Below are positions 1 through 17,752 of a stretch of DNA of 64,000 nucleotides, one piece after another; the first letter of the stretch is position 1; the number at the start of each line of letters is the position of its first letter. The DNA comes from Chanodichthys erythropterus (taxonomy: Eukaryota > Chordata > Actinopteri > Cypriniformes > Xenocyprididae): contig NC_090230.1 of the NCBI RefSeq assembly GCF_024489055.1, positions 9,245,001-9,309,000 on the forward strand, read 5' to 3'. The notes under the pieces were generated by a model. That model was not told where the DNA came from. It worked only from the letters and a program-made list of their open reading frames with translations, and did not search any database. A program made the position numbers and the translations under genes.

Positions 1-69
1 TGTTGTTTGTTCGTCATTTGTCGAATTCGCTGTTTACACTAATGAATTGCTGTCTGAATGTAATTTTAG

Positions 70-5655
<5,586 letters not shown>

Positions 5656-6429
5656 GGCCACGCCCCTCCCTCTCTCCACCAATCACCACCATTGCCTCAG
5701 ACTCACTTCCTGCCATTTCAGTCACGCTTTCCTGGTTTTATTTGTTTTTCGTTTGTTTGTTTTTGCACCACTATGGCTTGATTCAAACGGGTTTGTTACT
5801 TTCGAATGGGGTTTTCACGCTAGTTTGTTTAAAAAAAAAAAAAAGAGAGAACATTTCGAATGTTGTAGTTGATTTGTTCTTTCACGGTTTCAGAGGAAAT
5901 TGAATTATCTAGCTTTGTTATTTAAATGAAACCGGAGAATGTTGTTTGGGTTTTTTTATCGCAAATGTCACAAACACATCATAATGTTCTTATGAAATTT
6001 TTGGCCATTTTTTTGTTAAACGAATGGAAACAACCAACCAAACATATTACAACTGACCCATGAACAAAGACGGGACACAAGGGAAAACTTCGACCTGTGC
6101 CTTTGAGCAGGGACGCGTTGTTTACATTGAACAATGACTAAGCCAGAAAAACAACGTCCAAAAATTTGTAATTTATACTGTAGCCGAATCCAAATAAGCG
6201 AGTCATTTTTTTTCCTTCAGCCGAGTGCCAGTTTTTGGTTCTCCAGTATGTGTACTGAGTGTTTTTGAATTTTTAACTTAATTTAAACGTTGATGGAAAC
6301 GACACAGTGGCCAAACAGAAGATTTTACCGCTTTCTTTCTCATTTTCTGTCTTTGGGGCGACGGACAACAGTCCATTTATGGGTTTTTAGAATTCTTATC
6401 TTATTAAAAGTCACTGGAATAAAGGTTTG

Positions 6430-6466
<37 letters not shown>

Positions 6467-6612
6467 GTCTCTTTCCCCTTTTTTCTTGCGTTTTTCCCCC
6501 CCTTATTTTATTTTGGTTGTGAGATGTGTGGACTATGAAAGGCTGTAAAATGTTTGCTGGAGCAAGTTGTTTTTATCTCAGTTTGAAACCAATAAATGTT
6601 TACACATAACGT
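5656..6612 (+). other. r3hdm1: Probable r3hdm1 3'UTR
   Basis: This runs from the stop codon to just past an AATAAA at 6591-6596, which is followed by a T-rich stretch. An earlier AATAAA is at 6418-6423. A (CT)n repeat lies at about 6429-6464. The 3' end is inferred from the signals only. Confidence 0.55.
6591..6596 (+). terminator. Candidate polyadenylation signal of r3hdm1
   Basis: A canonical AATAAA lies about 940 bases after the stop codon. The alternative at 6418-6423 would shorten the 3'UTR by about 170 bases. Confidence 0.5.
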
Positions 6613-6756
6613 TTTTTCACGTCCTAAATGTTTTTATTGGCTATCGCGGGGGAAATGAAATACATTTTTATATTCTATGAACAATATTTTTTTTAAACAT
6701 TTATTTCAAATACATTTTATAATTACATGTAAAGCATAATTATTAAATATTTTATT

Positions 6757-6791
<35 letters not shown>

Positions 6792-8098
6792 GTTTCTCAC
6801 AGGTGTTACAACTATACACTTTGTTGTTGTAATTTAGTGTAAATTGTATTTTATTCCCAATTTATAAAAATTTATATATATAATATAATATAATATATAT
6901 ATATATATGCATTCTAATTTTAAAATAAAAAATATGTATTTTATTTATTGATTACTTAATATATTTTATGAATTTTAATTATATACTATTTAAGTTAGAC
7001 TAAATTAAAGAAGAAATACATATAATAAAAACTTAAATTAGTGTGCTGTTATGGTGCATTGTGGGTATTAAATGATCCATCTTAGATCCATCTAAGCTGG
7101 TGCAATTAATTCCATGTCAAAACTGAACTCTTTTGGTATACTGGGTTTCCTTTGAAAATGACCAAAACAAAACATCAGGTGAAATCTGAAAAGTAGTGTT
7201 GACCATGTTCGTTTTAATAAATGACTATAAATAAAATAAATAAATAGTTTTAGTTCTTTTAAAGTAGACCTCTTTAGTACACCTCTAAAAGAATCACATT
7301 AAATGTCTGTTTCGATCCATTATATCAATATAATATGTATATTATGTATCCACAATGCATCTCTAATAGTGATGTTTGCATTTTAGAGCCTCACAAAATG
7401 TTTTGTTGTTGTTGTTCTAGAGTTTGTTTGTTTTAATCCATAGGTTTGATCAACTTTTGAAGGACAGAGATTTAGCCTGGTACGTCTTGCTGTTCAAGTT
7501 AGCCCATAAATGTTTACATTCATGCTTTTATCCAAACCAGTTTACACTGCACTGAAGGTATCAGTTTCTCAGTGATCAGAGCCATGATTTGAGCTACAGG
7601 ATCAATTAAGCGATGATTGATGCCTGAAGATTCAGAGGAGAACAGGGTGTGTACCAAACATAAAGAAAAGTGGCAAGACTGGTTCCCAAAGCCAAAATCC
7701 AACCCACTGATTAAAAGAGAGAATGATTTATCAAAACAGTGAAAAAGATGTTAACAGAGAAGTGGAAATAAAAATAATTGGGGGTAAAGTAGAATATTAG
7801 AGTCAGGTAGACGCCATTTTGAATTTAACGAGAATGAAACGTATGAAGGACCAGCACGTAATTATCACAACTCAGAACGTTCAAAATGATTTCGTAGAGT
7901 TTTGTCTTCATTGAACGCACTGTAATCTTAAACCTCACAGCCTCTTTTTCATTCCTGTCATAAATAAGTCGTTAGTGTAGGCTACAAAATAACCACTTTT
8001 TTTTAAAGGATAGTTATTTATTCATTTACTTTTGGCTAAAATGGCTTTAATAACGTCCAATATTGACCATACATGCGTTCAAAACAGCATAATGACGT
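6613..8098. other. Intergenic, AT-rich, no gene seen
   Basis: The stretch contains (TA)n near 6757-6790 and 6860-6910. A degraded dispersed repeat at about 7505-7640 (catgcttttatccaaa type) is followed by unique AT-rich DNA. No credible exon was found. Confidence 0.6.
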
Positions 8099-8642
8099 TA
8101 TAAAGGTGCTAAAGAGGATGTTTTGTTTTATACATTTTTGCAATATTACTTGAAACTGCCTTTACTAACTGATAAAAGACTATTTATTAGGGGCACTGAA
8201 AGGAATAATATTAATATACATCATCTGTGCACGAGGTAGGGCCTTAAAAACATCAGCCAATCGTTTACGCGATCATCGCGTAAACGATTGGCCCTCTGGC
8301 TTGTCAATCACTGCCATGACGTTCCTTGTGAGAGACGAGCGCAGCTGCGCGCTCCAGTAACTTTCCACACTCCACAGGCGCCGCATGCAATGTTTTTGTC
8401 AGGAGACAGGAGTAACAACTGCAGATTATGAGTTACCTGCGGTGAGTCCGACATAATGAATCCAAAATACACGACACAGCGAATGCCGGTGGTAAACACT
8501 TGTGTTCCAATACTCGTGCACGAGTTCTGGGAGGCGTTCCCTCGAAGGAGGGGGGTTGTTCTTATGCATGCGCTCATTTCAAAAACTCAGTAATAGTCTT
8601 TGGTTTCTCAGTCGACGAAAAGATCCTCTTTATCACCTTTAA
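8099..8642. mobile_element. TTAA-flanked non-autonomous element (piggyBac-like MITE)
   Basis: The left end (taaaggtgctaaagagga) and right end (tcctctttatcacctttaa) are inverted copies. The right end carries an intact TTAA and the left one is degraded. The interior is GC-richer than its surroundings and includes a perfect palindrome at 8256-8292. Assignment to piggyBac-like elements rests on TTAA and end structure only. Confidence 0.65.
8256..8292. repeat. Perfect 37-base palindrome
   Basis: The arms of 18 bases, gccaatcgtttacgcgat and its exact reverse complement, are separated by one C. It lies inside the TTAA-flanked element. Confidence 0.95.
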
Positions 8643-9170
8643 TGTGTTTTGATTGAAATGTGTATTGTTTGGATTGAAATAATTGTTTTTCCAAATTCTC
8701 TAGGCATGATTGTTTATTTCCAGTTCTGAATTAAAAAATTAAAATCAATAATAACAATTAAGTAGTTCTGTTCTTATTTTTAGATAATCTAGTGTGACAA
8801 CTTACCCGCCTATGGGGCAAATTGTCACAAGTGCACATTGTTTATTCATTCAATTATTCATTACTCCGTAATGAGAAAAGATATGAAAATGTAATGAGTA
8901 CAACATATGTGCCCAAGACTTCCTTCTTTCATTTGGTATGACACTTATACCATTGTGATGTATGGTGCTCAGTAAATGTTAGACAGTGTGAAAAGTGTGA
9001 CAACTTACCCTGCTCTCCCCTAGCCTACTTTACCATAGTATGGTTCAAAGACACTATAGTATTTACTATAAATAACTATAGTAGCCTATTTTTCACCTGG
9101 GGTTCTTTTGCTTGTGATAAGTTGCTAAATGTTGTCAGAGTCCTTGACCCTCATTCATTCTTGAATCCAG

Positions 9171-9417
9171 ATCCTCAAAGACGGATGTTTATTCATGGAG
9201 GATCACAAAACTCCGCGTAGACCTGCTCAGACAGGCTGCGGAGACAAACAGGATGTTCAGTCAAGCCCAGATTACACCGGAGGATCTGCGGAAGTTTTTG
9301 TTCACATGCCTGTCTGATATCAAACAAAAACATGTGCCTCATTCAGACATCCAGCGGAAGAGCCTGACAGAATGTGGGCGGTTTAATGGAGCAGCTCTTG
9401 AACTGATGATGGTGCAG
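9171..9417 (+). CDS. Exon-like segment 1 of the unrecognised gene
   Basis: The acceptor is ttgaatccag and the donor CAG|gtacac. The open frame runs through the whole segment, with TDVYSWRITKLRVDLLRQAA near the start and GRFNGAALELMMVQ at the end. Codon choice is coding-like (CTG, GAG, ATC, CAG). The first base completes a codon begun in an upstream exon that I could not locate. An internal ATG is at 9253. Confidence 0.55.
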
Positions 9418-9779
9418 GTACACGCTTCTGTGTGTCTGACGAGGAAACTTTAACCTGGGATTTTAAAACAGGAAATGCTGATGAATGTGTTTGAAAGGGC
9501 TGTTATAGCATTATACACGTCTATACAACAGTACCACAGTCAGGAGTGCATGTGGGGTCAATGACAAATAAAGATGTCGGAGATGATAAAAAGGAGAAAG
9601 CGTTTAAAAAATCTTGTTTAAACGTGCCATGTTCATAGAAATGTAGTTTTTTTAATACATGCTGGTTTCAAAATAACATCACATGATATCTTTGAGCCAT
9701 TAAATCTATCAAGTAAAAATAAAATAATTAAATTTATTATATCTAATTTTATAAAATTTTATATTGCTATAATGTGTGT

Positions 9780-9792
9780 GTATATATATGCA

Positions 9793-9858
<66 letters not shown>
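9780..9858. repeat. (TA)n microsatellite
   Basis: About 60 bases of TA are flanked on both sides by inverted tatatgcac/gtgcatat pieces, so the tract can form a hairpin. Confidence 0.9.
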
Positions 9859-9860
<2 letters not shown>

Positions 9861-10036
9861 CACACATATACAGTGCATATTTTACTATTTTAAATATTTA
9901 ATAAAATGTCTAATCTAATAATATTTGCATTTTATGTTATTAAATGCATTTATAATATAATTAACAATAATCATATTTGAATGATTCAATGTTTTAAAAC
10001 ACTTATTAAAGGAAATGAAAATAAAATAAGAAATAT

Positions 10037-10039
<3 letters not shown>

Positions 10040-10078
<39 letters not shown>
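10040..10078. repeat. (AAT)n microsatellite
   Basis: There are about 12 AAT units. Confidence 0.9.
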
Positions 10079-10080
<2 letters not shown>

Positions 10081-10390
10081 GACTAATAAAAGACTAACTA
10101 ATAATGGCAAAATGTGTTTAAGTGTTTCATCATCATTTGCCTATATTACATAGACCCAAAATGTCAAATTTACTAATACTTTTTTAAAAACATGTAGGTC
10201 ATTTCTGAATAACTTTAATAGATTCGAACAATAAATCGTGAATCATGTCATTGATCCTTAAACAAAATAGATGCACTATACCTTATCCACCTACTCTATG
10301 AATAAGAAAGCTACACTAGAGAGATGAGACTGAGAAGAAAAGAGCTGAATTCACGGGCACACAGTACATGATACTGTAACTCTTCAACGA

Positions 10391-10406
10391 AACACTAGAG
10401 GGCGCC
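10391..10406 (+). promoter_or_regulatory. CTCF-like motif
   Basis: The string cactagagggcgcc matches the core of the vertebrate CTCF consensus. It stands in otherwise AT-rich intergenic DNA between r3hdm1 and rnd3. Occupancy cannot be judged from sequence. Confidence 0.35.
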
Positions 10407-10625
10407 ATTGTACTAACGCTGAGGCGTTATACCCATCGACATGGTTATACCGCTGTTACTGCATACATAGGCCACTGCACACTAAATTGTACATGAGAAT
10501 ATGAGAAACTGTAGCAGTAATTGATTCACGCGATATTTTCTTGTTACATGACGTTTCATGTTTAATTCCCCGCTTGACACCCGTCATTAAATATAGATAT
10601 TTTGTGTTTTTAATCTAATGTTGTG

Positions 10626-10944
10626 TTAAAGGATTAGTTGGATATACAGGATATACAGTTGTATTTTTTTTTTTCCGAAAATGACCGATTGTTTCTTTAG
10701 ATAAGACCTTTATTCCTCGTCTGGTATCGTTTAAAGTCCTTTGAAGCTGCACTGAAACTGTCATTTTGACCTTCAACCGTCTGGAGGCCATTGAAGTCCA
10801 CTATAAGGAGAATAATCCTGGAATATTTTCATCAAAAACCTTCATTTCTTTTCGACTGAAGAAAGAAAGACATGAACATCTTGGATGACATGGAGGTGAG
10901 TAAATTATCAGGAAATTTTATTTGAAAGTGAAGTAATCCTTTAA
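10626..10944. mobile_element. TTAA-flanked MITE
   Basis: It begins ttaaaggattagtt and ends aagtaatcctttaa, with TTAA at both ends. The interior contains gacatgaacatcttggatg and gtgagtaaattatcag, both typical of an abundant cyprinid repeat. It lies in the intron between segments 1 and 2 of the unrecognised gene. Confidence 0.7.
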
Positions 10945-11662
10945 CTGTCTTAACTCGTGGCAGCAGAATCGCATAATGAGTCATGAAGGACATCGATCCA
11001 GTTTATTCATCACATCGATGGATATGGTAGCTATCCATTGAAGCATGTTCTGCTTCACAAATGAGTCATTATGGCCACTTTTATTTTCCAATATCATAGA
11101 GATGCACTACTAGTATCTTTCTCAAACACATTTAAGAATCATAACCTTTTTTATTATGTCTGTGTATGGCTCATTTACATGTGATTAAGACAGTAGGTGT
11201 TGGATACAAACGACCTCATCACTCAAAACTAATAAGATTTTAATAACACCCCATTATTATCTGTCATAACAGTTTTGTGACTTAAAATTGTCTTTGCATA
11301 TTCAAAATATGCGGTTTTTCTTTTACAAATGACACTAAAGCTAAAACTAAATAGTATATTAGGACCATAAATGAGTAATATCACTGTTTATATGAGCACA
11401 AATTGTTTAAACCTCTATTCCCTGGTTTTCTGTCATATAATTGATGCCAGATGGAGAATTTGTCATGACAAAATATGGGGCAGAGGCTCCCTGCCAGTCG
11501 AGAGCGAGTGTGTGTCCCGCATAAATTAAGCGACAAGCCTGTCTTGCCATTATAGCAGGTGTCAGGAAAGATGTTTGCATGGGACGAGATCAGAAAAGCG
11601 ATGTTTAGAGCTCAGAATAATTGGTTTGGGCCCGGACGGTGTTCACGGTCTGTATTTTTCAG

Positions 11663-11848
11663 GATTGAAGTGTTGTTTATTTGGATTTGATGGATAGTTG
11701 TGCCACGCCAATGGCTTTGGGCCCAGAGGAGGAGGACAAGGGTGTGATGACAGACCAGCTGTCGTACGCGCTCCTGTCGGTCAGAGCCAATGGCAAGACG
11801 CGTTTCTACATGCCCAGACATGTTCACCTGATACTCAATGTGGCCGAC
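11663..11848 (+). pseudogene. Exon-like segment 2, nonsense codon at its second codon
   Basis: The strong acceptor tgtatttttcag precedes GAT TGA. The frame then stays open for 60 codons, including MTDQLSYALLSVRANGKTRF and MPRHVHLILNVAD, to the donor GAC|gtaatt. The other two frames from the acceptor also stop early. The coding-like frame is the only one whose phase agrees with both neighbours. Confidence 0.5.
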
Positions 11849-12985
11849 GTAATTCAGTTCTCACTGATAAAGACGCTTCAATAAAAAAAATTACATTTGA
11901 AATTCACCTTGTATTCTTCTAATTATGAGATAGAGTGAACCTGTCGTTGTAATCACTGTTGTGCTTTAGCTTGACCAGATAATTACTTGTAGCTTGACCC
12001 TCTGTGACCCTGTTGACCTTTGACCCTGATTCCACAGGGGTCACATGTCCACCTTGCTGCAGGACAGCACAGGAATCTTGCTCACAGCTGTCCAGAAACG
12101 TGCATTTTAGCACACAGCTGAATATCAAATTCAGTTTAGGAATAGATTGATATGTCTTTAATAAGATATTTTCATTTGAAAAATGAACCACATACAAAAC
12201 AAAGCTAGGAAATTGACACTTTAGTAGAGTGTTGTGGTCTTATTTAACCTCAAAATACCCCTTTTTACATACAGATAATGAATAGATCCATCTATGTATC
12301 TGTCTGTCTGTCTATAATAGATCCATCAGTCTGTGCCATGTGACTCTCAAATACTGTTACAAGCCCTTCATCGGGCCACTCCATGTTGCCATAGCGACAT
12401 GATGGAAGCCATCCCAGCTATGCAATTTTAAGGGGGAGGGGGTAATCATAAGAGGTTTAGGGCCAATATTGGACACAAAAATAACCCCCCGCGCACACAC
12501 TCCAGTGCCGAGGGTCCTGTTGTTCAGGGGCCTTTCCTTCACTCTGGGGGTCTTTCATCTCACTCAAGGCCTCCACCCAATTGATATGTTTCTCCCTCTC
12601 TCAAATGTTGCACAACCATGGCTGCCCCCACCATCATCCTAATTGCTTTTGTCTGTCCCGGGCTCTCGTCATTTCTCCATTTCTTTGACTTCCTCTCCAA
12701 CATTTTTGTCCCTTTTCAAAACCGGTAGATTCTTTGTGCTGTAGTTCCCTTTTTCCTTTTAAAAAAGAATTAGATATGGACATGTGGCCTCTTGGATGAT
12801 TGTGTAGGTCAGAGGTCTTAATTCACTGTTCCTGAAGGTACCCAGCAGAAAAAAACGTATTGTTAATTTATAATTTATTTACTCGCATTGATTTTTGAAG
12901 GGGGAGGTCGCACTTAACTGCAGAGAGGACATTAAAGGTTTTAAAAATCAATATTTGCGTTAGGGTGTGGAAATTACCTTTGGTG

Positions 12986-12990
<5 letters not shown>
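11849..12990. other. Intron-like stretch, partly unique
   Basis: About 12380-12720 is not visibly repetitive and has balanced composition, so it could be a conserved non-coding element. A DR1-type nuclear-receptor half-site pair (tgacctttgaccc) is at 12014-12026. There is no exon with matching phase. Confidence 0.35.

Positions 12991-13063
<73 letters not shown>
12990..13063. repeat. (TA)n microsatellite
   Basis: About 74 bases of alternating TA lie immediately left of a Tc1-like hairpin. Confidence 0.95.
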
Positions 13064-13064
<1 letters not shown>

Positions 13065-13068
<4 letters not shown>

Positions 13069-13144
13069 CTATGGAAAAAATTAAGAGACCACTCCAAGTT
13101 CAGAAATCAATGTTAAGTGGTCTCTTAATTTTTTCCATAGCTGT
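13065..13144. mobile_element. Tc1-like terminal-repeat hairpin (internally deleted)
   Basis: A perfect 29-base inverted repeat beginning acagctatggaaaaaattaa surrounds a 22-base loop. The sequence is the terminal repeat of a family of fish Tc1-like transposons. Everything between the termini, including the transposase, is missing. It is flanked by TA on both sides. Confidence 0.75.
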
Positions 13145-14420
13145 ATATATGTATATATATAGCCATTTTATAAGTTATTTATTTTTATTTTTATTATTTT
13201 TTCAGTGCTTATTCAGTGCTTCAGATTGCCTTGGCTTTGTGCAGTGCTGCCTTAGAATTTGGACAAAATTAGGAGTACCTGCTGTTTTGAGACACCTTTA
13301 TGTCAGGCGAGTGTTGATCCCTATGAATTATGGGTAGAGTGTGCGACCGCACAGGGCCTTGCGCCAGAGTAAAGTGACAGCTGACTTGATGATGTGAAGC
13401 AAATAGTTAAAGTTCATTTTTTTGTCCTTGAAATACTATAATACTATAATAGTTAAAAGACATAGCTAAAAGTTAGACTATGGGTATCGTAACTGTATTA
13501 TTCTGCTTGGTAAAATTTTATTGTCAAAGTTCCTTTAAGACAAGTCGTTTCACTCGGCGGCCATCTTTGAAACGCCTCTCGGCGTTCAAGTGCAGCTCCT
13601 ATCTGTTTGAATGGGTAAACATCAAATTTTCCAAAGCTGTTTGCCAAGCTTTTGATTAAATTTCATATTTGAAATCACCAATGAAATCTGACAACTGTCT
13701 CATAAATTTGGTTTCTAAACGTTAGAATCATGACAAAAAAGTGGTATTTTTCAGGCTGGATCAAGCTAATGCGCATGTGCAGTCGTAAGTGCGCATCTCT
13801 ATAGGAAGTGTGCGTCTGTTTCTGTAGGAACCGGAGCTAAAGTCACTGGAAGGCAAGCCTGCAACCTTTAGCCAAAAAAGCGTAACGGCTAATGCTAACA
13901 CTCCGGTTCTTGCGGTACGCAGGGAAGGAGACCAGAGGATGTTTTTTGAATGGATGTCAATGGATGAGAGGCTTCACTATGCTGATTAAACAGCTTTTGT
14001 GGGGAAATAACTAATCATTTAATTAATCGACAGCCTGTTTGCTAATCTCTAACATGTTTTACTTTCGTTGGGAACTATATGTAGATTTTAAATTGATAAA
14101 AATGTATTTTTTTAAGTGAAGACAGACATCATTACACGATCAGCTGAGAGGTGAGCATGTGCTTAAAAGGTTAGTTCACCCAAAGATCTCCATTCATCTT
14201 CGGAACACAGTTTAAGATATTTTAGATTTAGTCCGAGAGCTTTCTGTCCCTCCATTGAAAATGTATGTATGGTATACTGTCCATGTCCAGAAAGGTAATA
14301 AAAACATCATCAAAGTAGTCCATGTGACATCAGTGGGTTAGACAGAAGTTTTTGAAGCATCTAAAATACATTTTGGTCCAAAAATAACAAAAACTACGAC
14401 TTTATTCAGCATTGTCTTCT

Positions 14421-14828
14421 CTTCCGGGTCTGTTGTATATCCGCTTTCACTCCTCAGTGACGCTGCTGCTTCTTCTTTCCTGTTTTACGGCGGTTGGCAT
14501 CCAGCTTATTGGTGCTTTACCGCCCCCTTCTGCTCCGGACAGTGACGCTGATAAAGTGTTATCTAGTGCACCCGAGCTTCGTTTACAGTCCGAGGGAGAT
14601 GCACGCTGTATTCAAGCTATTCTACATTGTTTGTATTTTGGTATTGCTATATTTTTTTAAATGGTGCGTAGGTGTGCATGTCACGGATGTCCTAATCGCA
14701 TCACTTTCCGGAGCAGAAGGGGGCGGTAATACACCAATAAGCTGGATGCCAGCCACCATAAAACAGGAAAGAAGAAGAAGAAGCAGCAGCATCACTGTGG
14801 AGTGAAAGCAGATATACAACAGACCCTG
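14421..14828. mobile_element. Inverted-repeat element, ~120-base arms
   Basis: The arms 14421-14539 and 14707-14828 are inverted copies (for example gtctgttgtatatccgcttt against agcagatatacaacagac). The loop is about 165 bases. The DNA just upstream (14170-14400) begins with a ggttagttcaccca motif shared with the foldback at 26260, so this may be one larger composite. Confidence 0.7.
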
Positions 14829-15456
14829 TGTGACCGTGATTCGTGTGCATACATGTCAGTCAGTGTGGCATCGCATATAAAGTTCTTAGAGAGCTTTATT
14901 AAGTCTCTGGAATGTGTCAACCCATAGATATTACCTGAGACGTTCAAGTATACCCTAGAAATCTGCGCTCATTCAAGGATGTGCATTTATTGCATGGACA
15001 GAGAAAGCACGGGCGCCTGCAGGATTTCATCTGACTGTACGCACAAAGGGTTTTCTACTTAACACTAAAAAGTTAAATAAGCATATATAGTCTAACTATT
15101 ACGCACCTTTCGGACCATCAGTGACAACAACGGTACCGCAGAACGAGTGTAGCCTACTCCATCTCTAGATTTTTTAAACATTCTGAAAACTCCAAAAAGC
15201 GACCTGGTTTGGTCTATTGGTTTGGTCCTGCTCTCACTCAGGTCATCTTTTGGGGGTAAATTCACTAGCTGCATCCACTGTCTCAATGTGCAATGGCAGG
15301 TCATAGATCAGCTGCAGAGGTTGCAATTTATCTGCTGTGGTTGCTCTACCTGCCATATCTCTCTATCTTTCTCACGACCCATGACGGTTTTTCAATAGGT
15401 CTTATAAATTAAATGATTGATAGATCAAAGGTAGTTTGAACATCTTCTCCTCTCAG

Positions 15457-15568
15457 GTTTTGATAGATGCAATCCCTCAGGTGCTGGTGTTTATTGGACT
15501 GAGTGATGGCACACACTCCTCATTGCCTCAGTTTTTTTCCACTCAGTCTGCACGGAAATCCCGCAGAG
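15457..15568 (+). CDS. Exon-like segment 3 of the unrecognised gene
   Basis: The acceptor is ttctcctctcag and the donor AGAG|gtaaaa, both good matches. Only one frame is open. It encodes 37 residues beginning VLIDAIPQVLVFIGLSDGTH and ending in a basic SARKSRR, plus one base. Confidence 0.6.
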
Positions 15569-16816
15569 GTAAAAAGAGAAATGAAACTCTTTCCTGAGGT
15601 AACAGATGGGTAAAGATGATAGGAACCATTTCTTTCTGGGTCGTAATGCATCTAAAAGTCCATATATCAAAAGCACATACAAATGTCCTGAAGCCCTTCA
15701 CAACAATGCAGTTCCTGACGTTTATACTGCTTTCCTAACAGCTTTTGGCTCAATCAACCACGTCTCCAGAAGAGATTTCATTGGAGACATCACTAGTTGC
15801 CTGGAAAACAGCTCCCACTGATGCGTTTGCAGGCAACTGGCAGCTGGCCTGGATGGACAGGATTTTCCTGCTATGCTAATGTCCATAGCTGCAGGCTAAC
15901 AGTTCTAGTATAATGATGCTAACACGCCAAAGCCATATGGAAAAACAAAGGCAGAACTTTTACAGAGAATACCAAGCACAGTATGCATCAGTGCAAAGGG
16001 GTGTGAATCAGATGACAGATTTTAATGAGAATTCCTGACAGAGGAAACACATTTTGGCATCTTGTTTTGCCATACAAGATATGACTGGAACGTGTTTGGA
16101 AAGGATTGCTAGCTTACGACTTAGCAGATGTGTTTCAGTGCACGGTGTATACATATAAAATATGGTTATTTAGCATTTTTAATTCAAGTTTGTGTAAAAA
16201 TATAGAAAATGATAACATTGTGGCTGTAATTTCTTCGGAAATGTGGGGTAGTCTACATAGTATAAGCCTGCTCTTTGTTTTGTCACAATGTGAATTACAC
16301 AAGAGGAAATTTGGATATTTCATGCTTATAAAAAATTAGCATATTGCACAGAGTACTACAACTGCAGAAATGGTAAATGTAGCATCTGAAAGATGTGCCT
16401 CTGAAATTGCATACTAAGTAGTACATTTGATGAGGAATGAACCTCTCAACTGCTAAAAGAGCATGTTCTAATGAAATCTGGATGTACAACATTCGTCATG
16501 TTCTCATTGTCATGTGACTTGCAAAGTCATTTGTGTCTCTTCACTGCAATTAACAAATCCTCTTCTGTGGCCTCATGGGATAGTATAGTGTTTATCAAAT
16601 GCACACTTTGAAATCTCATGTCATTCGCATATTTTTCATCTACCATTTTATGAATACGTATTTGGACTACTCCTTTCACATACTGTTTTTCACCTACTAT
16701 ATAGTAGGAAAGTGGGTATATTTGGACGCAGAGATTTTTTTCTTCCTCGTTAGGAATAGTCTCATTAGTCATTGCAACAAAAACAACCTACGAGTGTTAA
16801 ATATTGACACAATATG
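15569..16816. other. Intron-like stretch, no feature resolved
   Basis: About 15600-15900 is mixed-composition unique DNA. The remainder is AT-rich, with short ORFs on both strands that lack splice context. Confidence 0.4.
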
Positions 16817-17752
16817 GTGTAACGGATATTGGCCAATAGGAGCCATGTGTGTAAACCTCAGTCCCCTGATCTTAATAGGCACTCTAGCGACTGATGCTAC
16901 AGACTGCGGCCTTTAGCCTCCTTGTTAGAGCACCCGACTCCCATGCCGGTGGACCAGGGTTCGAGTCCCGCTTAGAGTGGGTGGTTCGAATAGGAGGGGT
17001 TAAATTGGTGCCGTGACCCGGATGGGAGTGAGGTTTAGGGGGGTGAGTGTAACAGACGTTGGCCAGTAGGAGCCATGTGTGTAAACCTCAGTCCCCTGAT
17101 CTTAAGAAACACTCTAGCAACTGATGCTAGAGACGGTGGCCTTTAGCCTCTTTGTTAGAGCACCCGACTCCTATGCTGGTGGACCAGGGTTCGAGTCCCG
17201 CTTAGAGTGGGTGGTTCGAATAGGAGGGGTTAAATTGGTGCCATGACCCGGATGGGAGTGAGGTTTAGGGGGGTGAGTGTAACGGACGTTGGCCAGTAGG
17301 AGCCATGTGTGTAAACCTCACTCCCCTTATCTAAAGAAACACTCTAGCAACTGATGCTAGAGACTGTGGCCTTTAGCCTCCTTGTTAGAGCACCCAACTC
17401 CTATGCTGGTGGACCAGGGTTCGAGTGGGTGGTTCAAATAGGAGGGGTTAAAATTGGTGCCGTGACCCGGATTGGAGTTCGAGTCCCGCTTAGAGTGGGT
17501 GGTTCAAATAGGAGGGGTTAAAATTGGTGCCGTGACCCGGATGGGAGTGAGGTTTAGGGGGTGAGTGTAACGGACGTTGGCCAGTAGGAGCCATGCATGT
17601 AAAACTCACTCCCCTGATCTAAAGAAACACTCTAGCAACTGATGCTAGAGACTGTGGCCTTTAGCCTCCTTGTTAGAGTGCCTGACTCCCATGCCGACGG
17701 ACCAGGGTTCGAGTCCTGCTTAGAGCGGGTGGTTCGAACAAGAGGGGTTACA
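16817..17752 (+). repeat. Tandem array with tRNA-like core, ~230-base period, 4 copies
   Basis: The landmark ctttagcctc recurs at 16911, 17141, 17371 and 17659, spacings of 230, 230 and 288. The extra 58 bases come from an internal duplication near 17420-17520. Each unit has a box A-like segment (tagcctccttgttagagc) and a box B-like segment (ggttcgagtcc). The first copy can be placed in a clover-leaf with loop ctcccat, i.e. a CCC anticodon, but the anticodon and T stems have mismatches. It is best called a tRNA-derived satellite rather than functional tRNA genes. Confidence 0.8.

Noticed and set aside
16911..16978. Functional tRNA-Gly (CCC) gene
   Set aside because: Box A and B and the anticodon loop are recognisable, but the anticodon and T stems have mismatches, no acceptor stem pairs cleanly, and the other copies vary at the anticodon.
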